Positions 11,501 through 25,952 of a stretch of 64,000 nucleotides of DNA are shown here, one piece after another. Made by a program: the position numbers and the translations under genes. Where the stretch lies: positions 15,550,071-15,614,070 of the forward strand of contig OZ024892.1 of NCBI GenBank assembly GCA_964017195.1. The letters run 5' to 3'. The notes below the pieces were generated by a model. The model did no database searches. It had not been told where the DNA came from and was given only the letters and a program-made list of their open reading frames with translations. This DNA comes from Siderastrea radians (Eukaryota > Cnidaria > Anthozoa > Scleractinia > Rhizangiidae). Each line of letters begins with the position of its first letter. The first letter of the stretch is position 1.

Positions 11501-14500
11501 CACAAGCTTCAACTGAAACGAGATCTCACTGTTAAGGACGACTTCCAGTGTGACATATCAAACATGAGAGAGGGTGTTTGATCATGCATCTTAGCAAGAG
11601 AGTTAAAAAATGAAGCGTAGCGAACAAAGGGCTTTGTCAAAGTTTTGGATGGCGAAAACAGCGCTTGTGCCCAACTATAGCATGGGGCGTGACAACAGTG
11701 GAACACCCTCTTATGATGGCGTGAAAACTGTGTCGCAGTTTAATAAAGCGTGATGATAGTCTCCAGCCCCTTCAGATGGCGTGACAACTGCGTGAGGCAG
11801 AAAAGCGTTAATATTAAGATGGCGTGACAACAGTGTTAACCAACGCTTTCGAGATAGTGTGACACTAGTGGCCTAACCTGATGATCGCCCGTGAGGCAAT
11901 CAATTTCCACTTCAGAGCAAGCGGCGCCAAAACAGAAATAATTGAACACTCTGCCTGTGTTGGTCTTCCAATCATATCCTAAATCAGGGGTCCTGTAAGA
12001 AGAAAAGGGAAATTTAAGCACTTCATACCTCAAACTAAGCTTGCAAACTCAGAAAGGTCGGTAAACCCATTGTTAAACTGACAAACTTCCAAAACAGGAA
12101 ATTGCCGTTTGAATTCCAGTTTAGCGGCAGGTGTTTCCGCGACCATTTAATTGGTATTGTCCTTGCGAACGGTGGCGAACTACCGAAGAAATGCCTCACA
12201 TTTAAGTTTTTCAAAACGTCTTCGTTAGCTAACCAACGCTATCTTGTGGGTAAGATCGCCTGAAACGTGCACAAAATTTTCATCCATTGAAAGTGGATAA
12301 CAAGTATTTTTACATTCACACGTCAAATATGAGTACGCCAACACACACACACACAAAAAGGTTTTGAAAATAGAGCAGTTTCAACCGATATTATTACAGC
12401 GTTCACACGCGCCAATATGAGCTTCCCAAGATGGGTTTGCAAATTCACCTTGTCATGGACACGTGACATACCAGGAGCTGAAGGTAAACTGCATCTGGAC
12501 TACTAAAGTTCAATTTCAGTATAAACTAACGTTAAAGTTTTGTGGTCAAAGCTTGGAAAGCACTCCATTCGAATCAGAAATAACGCCGACGTATGTTAAG
12601 TCTTGGTAACTGAACGTTTTCTTCCATTCCGACGCGCTAGGCGCTAAGATAACACCAAGGTTACACCAAGCACTAAGTTTCTTTCAATCTCGATGATTGT
12701 TTTTTAAAAACTCTTAATTAAAATGGGAGTCACGTTGTTGCTATGCAAAGTTCCCAACCATCATATCTTGGAAACCTTAACTCCCACAGATAAGATGCTT
12801 GGAGACCTTTGTTCCATGAAAAAGATTTTTAAAAGATTTTTGAGTCACAACAACATTTGGTGGGTCAGGTGACCTGTACAGAAAAAACGCTAAGACACAA
12901 ACAGCGGATAGTTTTGGTTATTGAAATACAGTGCAGTTTTTAACAATCATCAAGACGCTAAAGTTGACTTATCGTTTTCTTGAATTTCGTATTATTATGG
13001 AAGTTATTAATGTATACATTTTCTACCGTAGTTTTTCTATTTTTTGTGCAAACTGCAAATTCCTTACGTCAGATTGTAACGAGGGCTGGATTATCTCCGT
13101 TTCGTGAAAAAATGTTGTTTGCAATGTTGCTTTCTAAAATTCAGATGTTCAACCTCATACATTTGACCAATCTAGCGGTACAAAACGCTGCAAAACAGCC
13201 AAGGACAATACACCATCCACAAAATCCCTTAGCAACCACGCCAGATCTGTAGTTAGGGGTCTCCTCGCGCTTCGGATTCAAAGAAAATGCTTGTTCCCGA
13301 GACTAGACGAACGTCGGCACTTTTTCTGAATCGAATGGAGTGTTTTCCTAGGGTGTTTTTCAAGCTTTGATCACGAAATATACGGGGAGAAATGACCTGA
13401 AAAGACAAAAAGGACTACTTCACAGCGAGTAATTAAACTTTACTTGAAAGAACTTTCTTTACTTTAGCGGCGAAATGCACTTTCCTTTAACCAATGGACA
13501 CACAAATGAGAACGACAACCGACAATATACAGAGCGATGCCCTAGTAATAAACCGCACTGAAACATCCCCACTAAAGGTCAGTTTAAAATTACGCAAATT
13601 ATGAACTATGGGAGGACAGACGCATTAGGAACAACAAATTGTCTTTACTTACTTGTAAAATCCATTAGCAGAGAGATTGACACGATTAAAGTAGGCGGAG
13701 CGAACCTAGCGAAGAAAGACGGCATGAAAACTGGGGAATATTTCACAACAGCAAGTTGGAGGCTAACTGACCGACTGACTGAGTCTGCCTGACTGAGTCT
13801 GAGTGACTGACTGACCGACCGACCGACCGACCGACCGACCGACTGACTGACTGTCTGACTGACTGACTGACCGACCGACTGATTGACTGAATCTGGCTGA
13901 CTGTCTGACTGAATGACCGACTGACCGACTGATTGACTGAATCTGACTGACTGACTGACTCACTGATTGACTGTCTGACTGGCTGAGTAACAGCCCAACT
14001 GACGAACAAACGGATTGCAAACGTCTATACACAAGAACCGGAAGTTAAACTTGGCTTACCCAGTCTTCCCAGGATCCTTTAGGATTCTCCATTTGATATG
14101 GTTTAAGCCTCTCTAATATTTGCTCACAAGCAATCTACAACAAAATACATCATAAACAGCGTTGGTATACTGATAAAACAAGAAACGAAACTAAATGCTT
14201 TTGAAGAGTGCATCCTTGTGATGTTCTTGTCTTTTCAAAAGGGAACTTATAGCACAGACGTTCTTGAGCCACGGACGGTAACCGGAAGTGGAATGTTTCG
14301 TCATTTGGTTTGCCTAGTTTTGCTTCCCATAAAAGGCAAGAAGTATCTTGTTTTGGTATCTGGTGGTTTGTCGTTATGGACAGGATGGCCTAAAAATGCA
14401 TGTAAAGGGCCGGGAACCATTAAACTTCCGGTTGCCGGCCGTGGTTCCTTGAAATCTGTGCTTAAGTTCCCTAATATTCTATGAGATCCCCTTACCTTGA

Positions 14501-17500
14501 CCGCCATACCGTTCAGATCGGATGACGCTGAAGCTGCCGTGGGAGAAGTGTTGGCGACTGTGTTGGTACTGGTTTCTGTGATGTGGATCTTGGACACTGG
14601 GATGCCAAAACAACGGGCAGCTATCTGCAGAATAGAGTTCAAAGGCAGGTTAGAGCAGCAGCCGAGTGTTCGAAAGTAGTGGCCAATCACAACAAACGAA
14701 GATAACTCATTGAGCCAATCAAAACTCGAGCAGAAACATACAAACAGTGCCCAGCGTTTAAGCCCAGCGTGGGCAAAGTGTACCGGGTACCAAGCGCGGG
14801 AAAATATGCAGCTAATACCAAGCGCAGCAAGCGGGAAAACAAGGAAATGCAGCCAAGAACAAACTTTTGGTTTTGCTCCCTGCTGGCTGAAAACGGCGCT
14901 CTGATTGGTGAAAGCATGTTGTCCGCTTATGAGCCAGTTATAAAGTATGCATAATCAGTCATCCTAGTTACTTGGTTTTGCGGAAGAATTTTTTTGTTTT
15001 GTTTAGTTTTTTCAGTTTTCTTTCCTTTTCCGCTTACCTGCACCATTTTTGTGTGTAGTCCTTGCCCCATTTCAGTTCCACCGTGAGTAACAAGAATTGA
15101 CCCATCAGTGTACACATGAACAAGAGCTCCCGCCTGGTGTAAAAAAAGTAACAAGTTAAAAAAGATAAAGAAGTTCAAATGGAGCTCGCTATAGTTGTAA
15201 GAGAAGTTCATTCGGTTTGTGATGACTCTTAGGATTAGAAAGGTTAAATACTCCTAGTGCGAAGGGCAATATGTGAAATATCAATACACGAAATGCGGAT
15301 GAAATAAGAAACGAAGACGACCATGACAGTGACAACTTAACCAGTTTTTTAAATAACTTTATTCACACATATTCAACTCCACTATATACAAGAAAACTTA
15401 AACTCTTCAAAAAGAAGAACTTGGAGCTTGAACGGTATTCGAACCCATGAACCCTGCGATACTGTAGACTGCGAGTAGTCTCTAATTTAGGCGATAGCGA
15501 TCGTGGGGTGGGCGAAAATAAAGACGCGCGCGCGCGAAATTCCGAGGACACGCGACGCGAAGGGAGCGCCAAAAATGAGGGGAGTGTTTTGGCGCCCCCC
15601 CTGGCATCGCGTCGTGTCTCCCCGGAATTTCGCGCACGCGTGTGAATTTTCGCCCACCCCACGATCGCCGTCGCCAAAATTAGAGGCTACTCGCGGTTTA
15701 GCCATACTGGTGCAACGCTCCAACCAACTGAGCTATCAAGCCAAATGGGAGATTTTAAATCCGTAGAATGTGAATAAATTAATGTGAATATATGAACTAG
15801 TGTTGATAAACAGAATATCTGAACTGGCATGCTGATGAACAGAAGGATGTTAAGCCTGGAGTTAGATCAGCTTGATCGACTGTTGATTCAGATTGCCACG
15901 AAGCTAGTAATTAAAAGTTTAACTGTAGGTAACCAAGCGGTATATCCTCCGGGATGAAGCGGGGGGGGGGGGGGGTAATGGCAGACCTGATGGTTTCAAG
16001 CATACGAGTGCTTTTGTCTCATCTGCTTATTAAGTGGTTCAATTCAGTATTACCTGATTCATAAACGTAGCAGTAAAACTAATGCCAAACTTGGTAGGTG
16101 TCAGAGCAATTCCTCGCTTTTTCCAACGGTTTTCCCTTTAAAATGTAAAGTACAGAAAGAAAGACAAATGAGTTGGAGAAATCTATTACGTATAATACAG
16201 TCCTTATCGGTATAAAGGCTCATATTTCGGATCCTCCCGCGATAAAATCGAGATCTTACACAACTGCGGAGGTGGCATCACAAAACAAGAGGTTTCGAAA
16301 TGACACAACATGAATAATATCATGAAAGAAGATACATAAATCCCTCGAACGCTGGTACTTAATAATCTTCAAAAGCAATGGCTTCGTACGTGGGTAGAAA
16401 CTGATCCAGGGTTTTTTTTTTAAGAAGAGAAGGGGGCTGTCAAGTTTGAAAATGGAGCAAATGGTGCCCTTAAAAAGGTTTCTCCCCTTCTAATGAGGCG
16501 AGGGGGGCAGAGGAATAGTGAAAGATAAATTACTGCTCAAGAGTATCTAAGACAAACGGTGATGGTTGGAAGTTGAAAAGCTGTTGTTAGGAATAGCAGG
16601 AATCTAAAGGCCCGTTTACACGGGCGATTTTTGTCGCGCAACTCAATGCAATTTTTGTCGCGCTGAAGCTGCAACTTCGATATCGCACGTGTAAACCAGC
16701 TGCGATTTCAGCGCGATTTTAGTGCAATTTATCGTGCGATCACGTGCAATTTATCGCCGCGATTTACAAAACACGGTAACTTTGAGCACCAGTTTCGCTA
16801 CAGCGCAGGCGCACACGTTTTGTTTTGGTTTGATTTTTTTTTTCATTTTGTTTCGTTTTGCTTCAATCTCGTTTTGTTTTGTTTCAATTTTGTTTTGTTT
16901 CGTTTTAAAACTCGGCAAAGACCTCGAACTGAACTGGAGTGACTCCAATTTTCATCTCCAAAAAGAAAGAAAATATTTAGTTATTTGAATTCGTATGATT
17001 TAGAGGTTTTACAAAATCTAACCGTACTGCCATTAGACAATTGTTTGGTTGGTTTACAACTCGGCAAAGACCTCGGCAAATGTAAATAAGCTTAAAAAGC
17101 ATGGATGACGAGGAGGAAGTTGCTTTTTGTTGTTTTTAGTACGTTTTTTGTCCTTCTTTACGCTCATGGCTGTACAAATTGCGAGCGACAAAACCTCCCG
17201 AGGGGTCTCTTCTGATTCACGATTGTCACATTTTGACCAAAAATCGCAGCAAAATTGCATCAGGTTTCGAACAGGTTCGAAACTCCTGCGATATCGCGGC
17301 GATAAAATCGCGCTGAAATCGCAGCTGGTTTACACGTGCGATATTGAAGTTGCAACTTTGGCGCGACAAAAATTGCATTGAGTTGCGCGACAAAAATTGC
17401 CTGTGTAAACGGGCCTTAAGGGAGTCCCGGGTAATTTTGAAATAATTATAAAAGAACGCGCCCTAAATTAAGCTCGCATCCGATTGTAATTGTAAAGGGA

Positions 17501-20500
17501 GGTGAATAACAATGGTCATCACAAACCTGTTAAAGGACTCAACGTGTTCCCTTCTTTCCTCGTAATGACATTTTTCCACCAGTTCATTCCAGATTCGCTG
17601 GATGTGGCAGCTGGCTAGTTCTTGGTTGAAGTGAGTTACATCTCCTTGCTGATAAAAGTTCGTCTCTCTAACCTGTAAATTATATGAGAAAAACGTTAGC
17701 TGTCAACCAGGAACAGCTTATGTGTCTAACTCTTTACCCATGCATTTTAAGTTTCCCTACGAAATCTCACAAGAAAGCTGTTTACTGTACAAAGTGGTTC
17801 TACCATTCGAGTCCGTGCGTGAAATTCTGAAGTGTGAATAAAGGCTATTTAGCAGCACCTGACTTTCCGGTTCTGTTCATTGGGGCTTAAGACAACATTC
17901 TAAATTGTGGCCATTCAAATGAAAGCTACTGAGCAGTACTTTCCTGTGGTGCTGTTTATTATGTTGTACAAGGTGGTTATAACATTTGAGTCTGTGAGTG
18001 AAATCCGAAAAGAGACAATTAATCCCCAACCTCGCCATCTTTACTCTCACCTGTCTGCGTGATAATGCAACATTCATAATGAACCAGCACACTGACCTGT
18101 CTCTGTGAAATACCGCAAGTGACTCCAATGTCACTGATCCAAGATTCCGCGAACATCATTCCCTAAAAAAAGAAAAAAAAAACAGTATATTAATGTTTTG
18201 TTCTTGAAGAAAAAAATTAATCATCTACAACTGACAGCTAACAAACGCTACCGCGTGCAATTCAAGGCCCGAGCGTAGTAAATGAATTGAGAATTCAACT
18301 TCTCGTTTAATGTTCCTAATAAATTCAATTCATCTCAGTTGCTCTAAGACGTCACTTAAGTGTAGATATTCGTGTTCAGATACATTTAGCGTGACTTCTT
18401 TCAAATCTTTTAACGCGAGATTGCTGCGTTCAAAACGTCAGTATGAAACAGTGTTCTAGGGGCAATTACTTGCAACGTGTTACAGCGACAAAATGACGTG
18501 TGCAAAAATCGCCCGCACTATATTACGCGGCAACGAGCTGTTAACGCAAACATGTTGCGTGAAAATATCGTCCCGTACAGTTCCACTTGTAGGAACATTC
18601 ACGCTAAAATCAAACGTCCCTAGACACCACACGTACCTGCGGTCCGCCAAATCCTCTAAACGCAGTGTTTGAAGGGATGTTAGTCTTGCACATGTAACCA
18701 CGGATTCGGATGTTTGGGATAAGGTAACAGTTCTCTGCATGGAAAAGAGCTCTTTCCATAACCTGTAGAAAGTCAGTTGTGGCACGAGGGACACTCAGTA
18801 ATAACCTTAATGCTTTTGTTCTCGACCTCGACTGCTAAACGTTTACCTACCATTTTTGGAGCAAGTTTACTTAGATAATAATAATGACATTTGAAAGCCA
18901 GGACAGCCTTCTCATAACACGGTTTTCAAAGGGATCCTTGAATAATTATAAGGTAAAAAAGTAAAAAGTGAACTAGCAAATGAGAACTCAAGCAAAAATA
19001 CCGTAAAATTCCGATTATAACCCCCCCCCCCGGCGAAAATAAGCCATCCTGAACATAAGCCCTCCGATAATAAGCGCCCTGAATATAAACCCACGGGCTT
19101 ACATTTCAAGAACGATTGCGGCATAATATCCTCCAATTACAAGTCCCCACGCAAACTATCATGTGATTCTACCTACCTACCAGACGCAAAATGCCTTCCT
19201 TCGTGCATTTCTACTTGTCGACTAGTACTAGACAAAGCTACTGACATTTTAAGAATAAATTCAATCCGGTTCACTTTTGCGAAAGGACTTACAGATTTTG
19301 ACAAATCAAGGGAGTTTCCAGCATTGCTGTACAGCGTTGTATCCAGAGCTTTGATCTTGCCATTTACGGTAAAGCCAACCTAGAAAAGATAAAGAAACAA
19401 GTACATACATGTTTCTGGACCACGCCTAAGGTCTGTATTGGGAGAATATGGGTCAAGATCCCAGTATGCATGTTCCTGGGCCAAGCCAGAGCCCATAATA
19501 AGATCAATATACAAACAAACAAAGAACGAGACCAATCATTTATTCTTCAATACTAAACCGAAAAAGCTAGTTCAATAAAGGTTTCTGGGCTACGGCTCTT
19601 TTGCAAACTTGCAAATCTCGTCAGTACATCTATATCGATAAGCGCATACAATAATGTTATGAGCAAACGTTTTTTTTTTAATGCTACGAGTAACGTTCAC
19701 AGAATTTCCTCCAAATAATATCGGCCAGGTGCCTTGAAGGTTCCTACCGAATGAAAATGGCATTTTGTGAAAGTACACCTCAGTGAAATCAATTTGCGAG
19801 TAGTCTGGTTTCCAGTGCTAATCCTCAGGTTCATTACCTTTGTATGGCCTGGCAGCAGCCACTAGAACCAGACTAAAGTGCCCGAGGGGTGTATCGTCTT
19901 AACAATTCGTAAGTAAAAATAGGATTACTCAGAGAACCAATCCGAACGCTGATTTCTCACAGACCGGTTTAGCCTTATTATAGAGGTAGAAACGTGTGTA
20001 ACTGTACCTTGTACTTGGCCAGGAAAGGATGCCTTGTACCCGTGCTCATCATGTCTTCATCTCGATCAAGCATGCATCGCACAGGCTTACCAACCCTGAA
20101 AGATAACAGGAACAACAGTTTGTTACGGCTTGTTGAAGACAGCAAGGCCCTTTACTGTGACCGTAAATTAGCGGTAGAAGTTGGTAAACACGTTGAGATT
20201 TCAGTAATTGCACGACACACTTACTTAGCAGCAGCCACGGCTACAACACTTGTAAGAAAACAGTTACGAGTTTCTTTGCCTCCAAACCCACCACCTACAA
20301 ACCGACAAAACAAAAGAACGATTTATCTACAGTAAATTTGACATGCAATGTAAGCTCTACCTAGTAAGTTTAAAAAAGCAATATTCTCGAGTTCTAAATA
20401 GCATCTTTTACAACCTGTTTCACTGCAGTGTCCAGGTACGCGTTTCTCGAAGACCCCGTAAAACCTTGTAAACCACTCATCCTACAAAGCTGTTATTTAT

Positions 20501-23500
20501 GATGTCTTTAAGATAAGAGATGTTCATTTTATTGCAAAGTCTCATGCTTAGAATTTTCTTGTTTTGAAAATACAGGTTGAATTATCGTGCCCCAAATCAG
20601 TTCGAAAAGTTTCGGGGCATTCGAGAAACGCACGGCAGACCCGGGGTCTTCAAACATTTCTCACCGGCTATGATTTTTTTCATCATGATTCTTTCATGAT
20701 CCAAAATTGGGGTGGGAAATTCGCTAGCTACGAAACGAGTTCACAGGGTAAATGCTTACTTTCTGAAACACCGACAAACAATCGATTTACAGTGTATACT
20801 AACAACCAAATTCAGTTTTCAGTTGTCAAGAATCGACGGTCGCATTTCGCCCTTTATAATTCGTCCATGGTATGGAAAAGGGCAAGAAAATTCGCAGATG
20901 TTTTTTGCCTGGATTTTTGTATTTCAGGAAAATAATATTTATTCTATGGACTCAATTTAAACGACGAAATTTCTTAACCATTGCGTGGTTAAGATGGGCG
21001 AATCAAAGTAGTAAAATCACGTTAGAAAACCGGGGTCTATACACTGCTGTAAAAAGAGCTACACAAGAGCGCTTACTGACCCATTCTTTTAGTCCGTACC
21101 ACTATTCTATTGGCAGGAACTCCCAAAGCTTTGGCAACAAGTTTCTGTGGATTGAATAAGAACCAAAGCGCATACATTACGAGCAAAAGGCCAACGAGAA
21201 TTACAGATTTCAAGAGGTGGCGCGAATCTCTGTGATTTTCACGTTCTCTCAAGGACTCTTAAGCGTTCTCAAGGAGGCAAATTTTCATTAAACTTGATCG
21301 TATTTTGAAGTTGTATTCTTATTTGGCCTCTCATTGTCGCAGGAAAATCTACAAAGTCTTTGTCCTAATGAAAAAAGATTTAAACAATCATTGCTTCATT
21401 ACCTGTGTGAGCGTTGGATTCTGTGTAGAAACAAACAGTTCCATTTCGCCGTCCTCTCCTTTAGGAACCGCTACTGTAGCTTGTGTCTCCAAATAGAAGT
21501 GTTCCTGTAGCAGTAAATGAAGGTAATTAATTAATTAACATGGCCAAAGCACCCTAAAATTTTCAGCTACACACGTGGTTTGAATTCTGTCAGTCCCCTT
21601 CCCATGCGGAGCCTTTGGGCGCGACATTAGGGTTCACGCGTACAAAGTTTTTTCAAGTTTGTAATTTTGCCTTTTTTAAGCTAGTAGCCTGCTTTTGCTC
21701 CCTTCTGTTCTTTTATTTCAAGTTGAACTGAGTTTGAACCTCCATTTCAAGGAGAAGTTTACATTAGAGACGTTCCCATACCACCTTAAACAATTCCCCG
21801 CTCTAATTGGTTACTGGGAACACGCCAAGGAAACAAGTTATGGCAACAACTTAAGACACTTCTCATGTCACTTTAAATCACGCGATCCAACTCTTGACTC
21901 TCACAACTCACTCTGCACATAATTGGTTCCTTTGGATGAATTATCTCAGGAGAGTCAAATTTTTGAGTCTCCTAAACTATTTTCTAAACTATAATTTTTT
22001 TGTAAACTACAATTTTTACCAGGTTTCAAGTTTCAGGAGATTTTACTTTTCAGTCGGTAATGGCTGACTTGCACCGAAAGTCACATATCTCCTTCCAATA
22101 ACCATTGAATTTTTTTTTTCATTCTCACGAGTCACAGGAGATTTCACTTTCCAATCAGCAAAGGCTCACCTGTCCCCCAAGTCTCATCTCGCCTTCTAAC
22201 ACGTGATCACACCCAGCAAATCCAGTTTGCAAGTCTCCTTTCTCAATGCACATTGGAGTGGAATTCAAAAATGACTCTGCTGCTATTGCCTCCTGTTAAA
22301 CAAAAACACGGATTAAAAGAAACAGTGCTGTTAAGTTGAACCTCACTTCAAAATATGCTGAGCCCTTCATCTTCCAAGAAAAAATACCCCATGTTTGTTT
22401 TCAAAAATCAGCACCACAGCTAAATAGTATTCATTTAAATGGTCACACTGAAGAATTCATCCACGGACTCAGACTGCTGGGATATTATAGGTTTCAATTT
22501 ATTTTATATCCTGGAAAGTCAGTAAGCTAAACCAAAAGAAGAGGAGTTGTCATCCATTAAGTCTAGTAGGAGCAATTGCACAATATCCCGCAACTACCAC
22601 GTGACATGCCAGAACCCTTGTAAAACGGGGTGAAAAACAATAGGCACCATTGTTATTCAATGAGATGCAAATGACTGCGAGGTATTCTGCAATCTGGCCA
22701 TTTATTAAACAAACTGGAGAACGACCCAGAAGCACTACAACACTAGGTCTATGGCCCTTCCACAACTGTCCTGGTCATTTTTACCTCAATGGTTAGTATT
22801 CTGGGTAACTCTTCATATGTTATCTTCACCATCTTTGCAGCTCTTTGAGCCTGGGCCTGAGTTTCAGCAACAATGGCACCAATCACTTGCCCCACACATG
22901 TCACCTAACAAAAAGATCAGTGTATCATAAATGGAGTATTAAACAGAGCACAATTCTTTGCGTAACACTTTTAATCACCATGTGAAATTTAAAAGCACTT
23001 AGGGCCTCCACAGACTAGACACTTAGTTGTCGACAACTATTTATTATCAACAACTTAATGCTAAGTTTTTAGTTGTCGACAACTAGGCAGTTTCTCTTCT
23101 TGAAAAGGGAAACTGCTTAGTTGTCAACAACTACGTTTTTGACCGTTTTTCCTGTGTGTGGGAAGGATTGGTTTAGTTGTTGACAACTATCGTATCTGTG
23201 CATGTCATTTTGGCAGCGTACTGCGTTATGAGCATGCGTAGTGAACGTTATTTCCCAAGCTCTCACTGGCTTGACTTAGTTATCGACAACTAACACTCCA
23301 ATATATGGAATGCTTGCATCGGACAGAAACAGTTGTCGAGAACATTTACTTGGCGATAACAAATAGTTGTCCACAACTAAATGTCTAGTCTGTGGAGGCC
23401 CTTAGAGGGACTTATATATCAGCTATTTTCATTAACACTTTGAAAAGATTCATGATGGCTTAAAAACAATGGTCCACTTTGGTTCAAAGACACTATAATA

Positions 23501-25609
23501 ATAGTGCGACGAACTATTAACAAGTGTCTTATGACATGGATTACAACTTGAAGTGTTGGACCAACGGTTTCAAGGTCTTTTGGTTGTGTCTTCCAAAAAT
23601 TGTTAAAAACTTATTATGGTTTTCTCTCCCTGTAAAAATTTTCTTTCCTCTTGGTGTTCTGAGCATTTTGTGCGTGAGCAAAGGTAATTGTTCATAACTG
23701 TAGCACAGTCTTGACAAAATGCCAGAAAAATCCCTGTGACATAGTTCCTTTATTACAACCAAGTTACTGTCTCCTTTGTTTCTTGGGATAAGCTGTTTAA
23801 TGAAAGTTTGAGCTCAGGCTCAGTAACTGAATATATGCCCCTTTAATTTCCTGCTATACCTTTTCAGATGCAAAGACTTCTTCATCAAATATGACAGGTC
23901 CTGTCGCATTGTGTCCAGGTACATCAGCAGCACCAACATATCTCTTTACTCCTGGCAAACGCAATGCTTCACTAGCATCAACAGCACTGTCAAATTCAAA
24001 CAACACAACATCAATGTAAACTATTAGTAATCGACCTAGGTGAATGCCCTGTCATTATTCTAAACACCCTGTAATTTTCCAAGAACCCAGTCATTTATTA
24101 AAAGGATGTGAATTTATGTTCATATCACCCTTAACAATAATTTCTTCTGGTGTTGTTGGCACCAGTCACTGTTGCAGTGCGTGAATTTGGATGACAAATA
24201 GTAAACATGAATTCAACCATAGTACATGTTGATTCAATACAACGAAACTTACAGGATTTTTGCATGAGCACGTTTGCTGAAAACAATGCCCACGTAAAGT
24301 TCTCCTGGAAGAGAGAAAAACAAAAGAATACATCAATGAATTATACACAACATAGCTGTAAATAATTATGTTATCTTTAGAGACTCTTCTTGACTCATAA
24401 TTTGCATAGAAAAATACAGCAAAAATACATGGCTCACTCTGGTACCCAACATTAGATTACTTATAAGTTGATGAAAAGGGTCCTGTGTGGGGAGGGGTGG
24501 GATGGGTTCCGTATTATGAAGGGTGAGATAGTGTCCCACCTAGACAAGGGTGGGGAGTCCTATGTAAGGCAGATGAGGGATCATATTTAAGGTTTGGTGC
24601 TACATACTCCCTCTCGTTAGCATACCTGCATACTTGGGAATGTCATCACAATAAATTGCCTCCCCTGTGGCTTGTTTAGCTGCTGCTAAGTGAGGCATTG
24701 GTCTGCCAACTACATCCTCTAATGACTGGTCACTAGGAACTTCCTACAGCAATGTAAAGTCAATAGGATGTGATACTTCTTATATCAAGGTGAAAATGTG
24801 AAAGCCAACAGTCCTTATTAAGTACTGCAAAATGACATGGGTCAAGAAAGGTGAGGTGAAGTCATCCTTGGTAGATGTAGCTTTCTTAAATGGTCCCAGA
24901 ATCAACTAAGAGTATCAACTATTGCTTTCTCTGTATGGCATGGTGACTATACAAGGGTCACCCCCAGAATTTTGTTAAGTTTTCCAAACAATTTGCTCAT
25001 ATCCATTTCTCTCTCCTTTCTCTCTCTCCTCTAACCATACCAGGATAGAGAGAGACAATTGTGGGATAAGTTCCTCATCTAAAGAAACAACAATAATCTA
25101 GAGATCACAACGTCTTCCATCAACCTTACGTTTGAAAGACTGGCAAGAGTGCTAACTGATTCACGACTGCATTTCAATGAATTAAACAGGCTGGATGCTC
25201 TGGAGCTTGCAGCTGATGCACTAAATTCAGATAACAGTGGAATATATCACAGATTACCTGGAAAGTCTGGGTACTGTAGGTAACATCCCTTTGAAAATGA
25301 CTGGTTCCACTCACAAAGGACTTAGGGATTTCAGTTTCATGAGCTGCCTGTAAAGGAAACATATTAATACTAGAACTGACTTTGCTCCAAAATTGCACAC
25401 TTCACAGACAATCACCAGATTGCTGCTGTTTTGACGAAGCAGTGTACTGAACACTCATTGGCCATGTTGTATGACACAGCTCAGATTAATAAAGGGTTCA
25501 AGTCATAGACTTAATCATCTGTTTCCAGACTGAGTGAATGGAATGAACTCATTCAAAATGATCAGTGATACAAAAGAGGAAGTAACATGTACAAAAAGCA
25601 ATAAATAAA

Positions 25610-25667
<58 letters not shown>

Positions 25668-25952
25668 AGGCTTAGTTTTACCCCAAAAGACAATGTAGCT
25701 CTCAGTAAATTCTGTTCACAGTTAACTTACAAGTCTCAATTTTCCAGAGAATCTAAAGACATTACACTGTACTTCTGTATCCCTACCTCTTGATTGCTGA
25801 GCTGCAAGGAGACATTTAAATAGAACTTGAAGAAGAAGCTTGAGGCAAGTGATCTCCTGTATTCTACTTGACCTCCTGGAGTTCCAGGTGCAAGCGGCAG
25901 ATCTTCAGCTAGCAACTGACAAGCATCTTGTACTATACTCCCATTCCATGTT
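8529..25952 (-). CDS. XDH: XDH exons 15-40: molybdopterin-binding catalytic domain
   Basis: Landmarks in order: [24 protein letters not shown] (start of the Mo domain, exon 17), [16 protein letters not shown] (22), [11 protein letters not shown] (23-24), [10 protein letters not shown] and [11 protein letters not shown] (25), [11 protein letters not shown] (27), [17 protein letters not shown] (31), [15 protein letters not shown] (32), [12 protein letters not shown] (35), [12 protein letters not shown] (36) and [12 protein letters not shown] with the catalytic Glu (38). Exon 34 (13653-13705) is only 53 bases and was found by phase and the match [14 protein letters not shown]. The last exon is uncertain: the acceptor at 8583-8584 gives 17 residues and a stop at 8529; the first AG (acceptor before 8587) opens a longer, unfamiliar frame that runs to about 8321. 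Confidence 0.92.

Noticed and set aside
12860..12910. Possible XDH exon 34 ending before GTCACC
   Set aside because: The translation (VLAFFLYR) does not match the family; 13653-13705 fits in sequence, phase and splice sites.
13743..14032. Two Ser/Val/Gln-rich open frames on the minus strand
   Set aside because: They are translations of the (GACT)n microsatellite, with no start context or other support.
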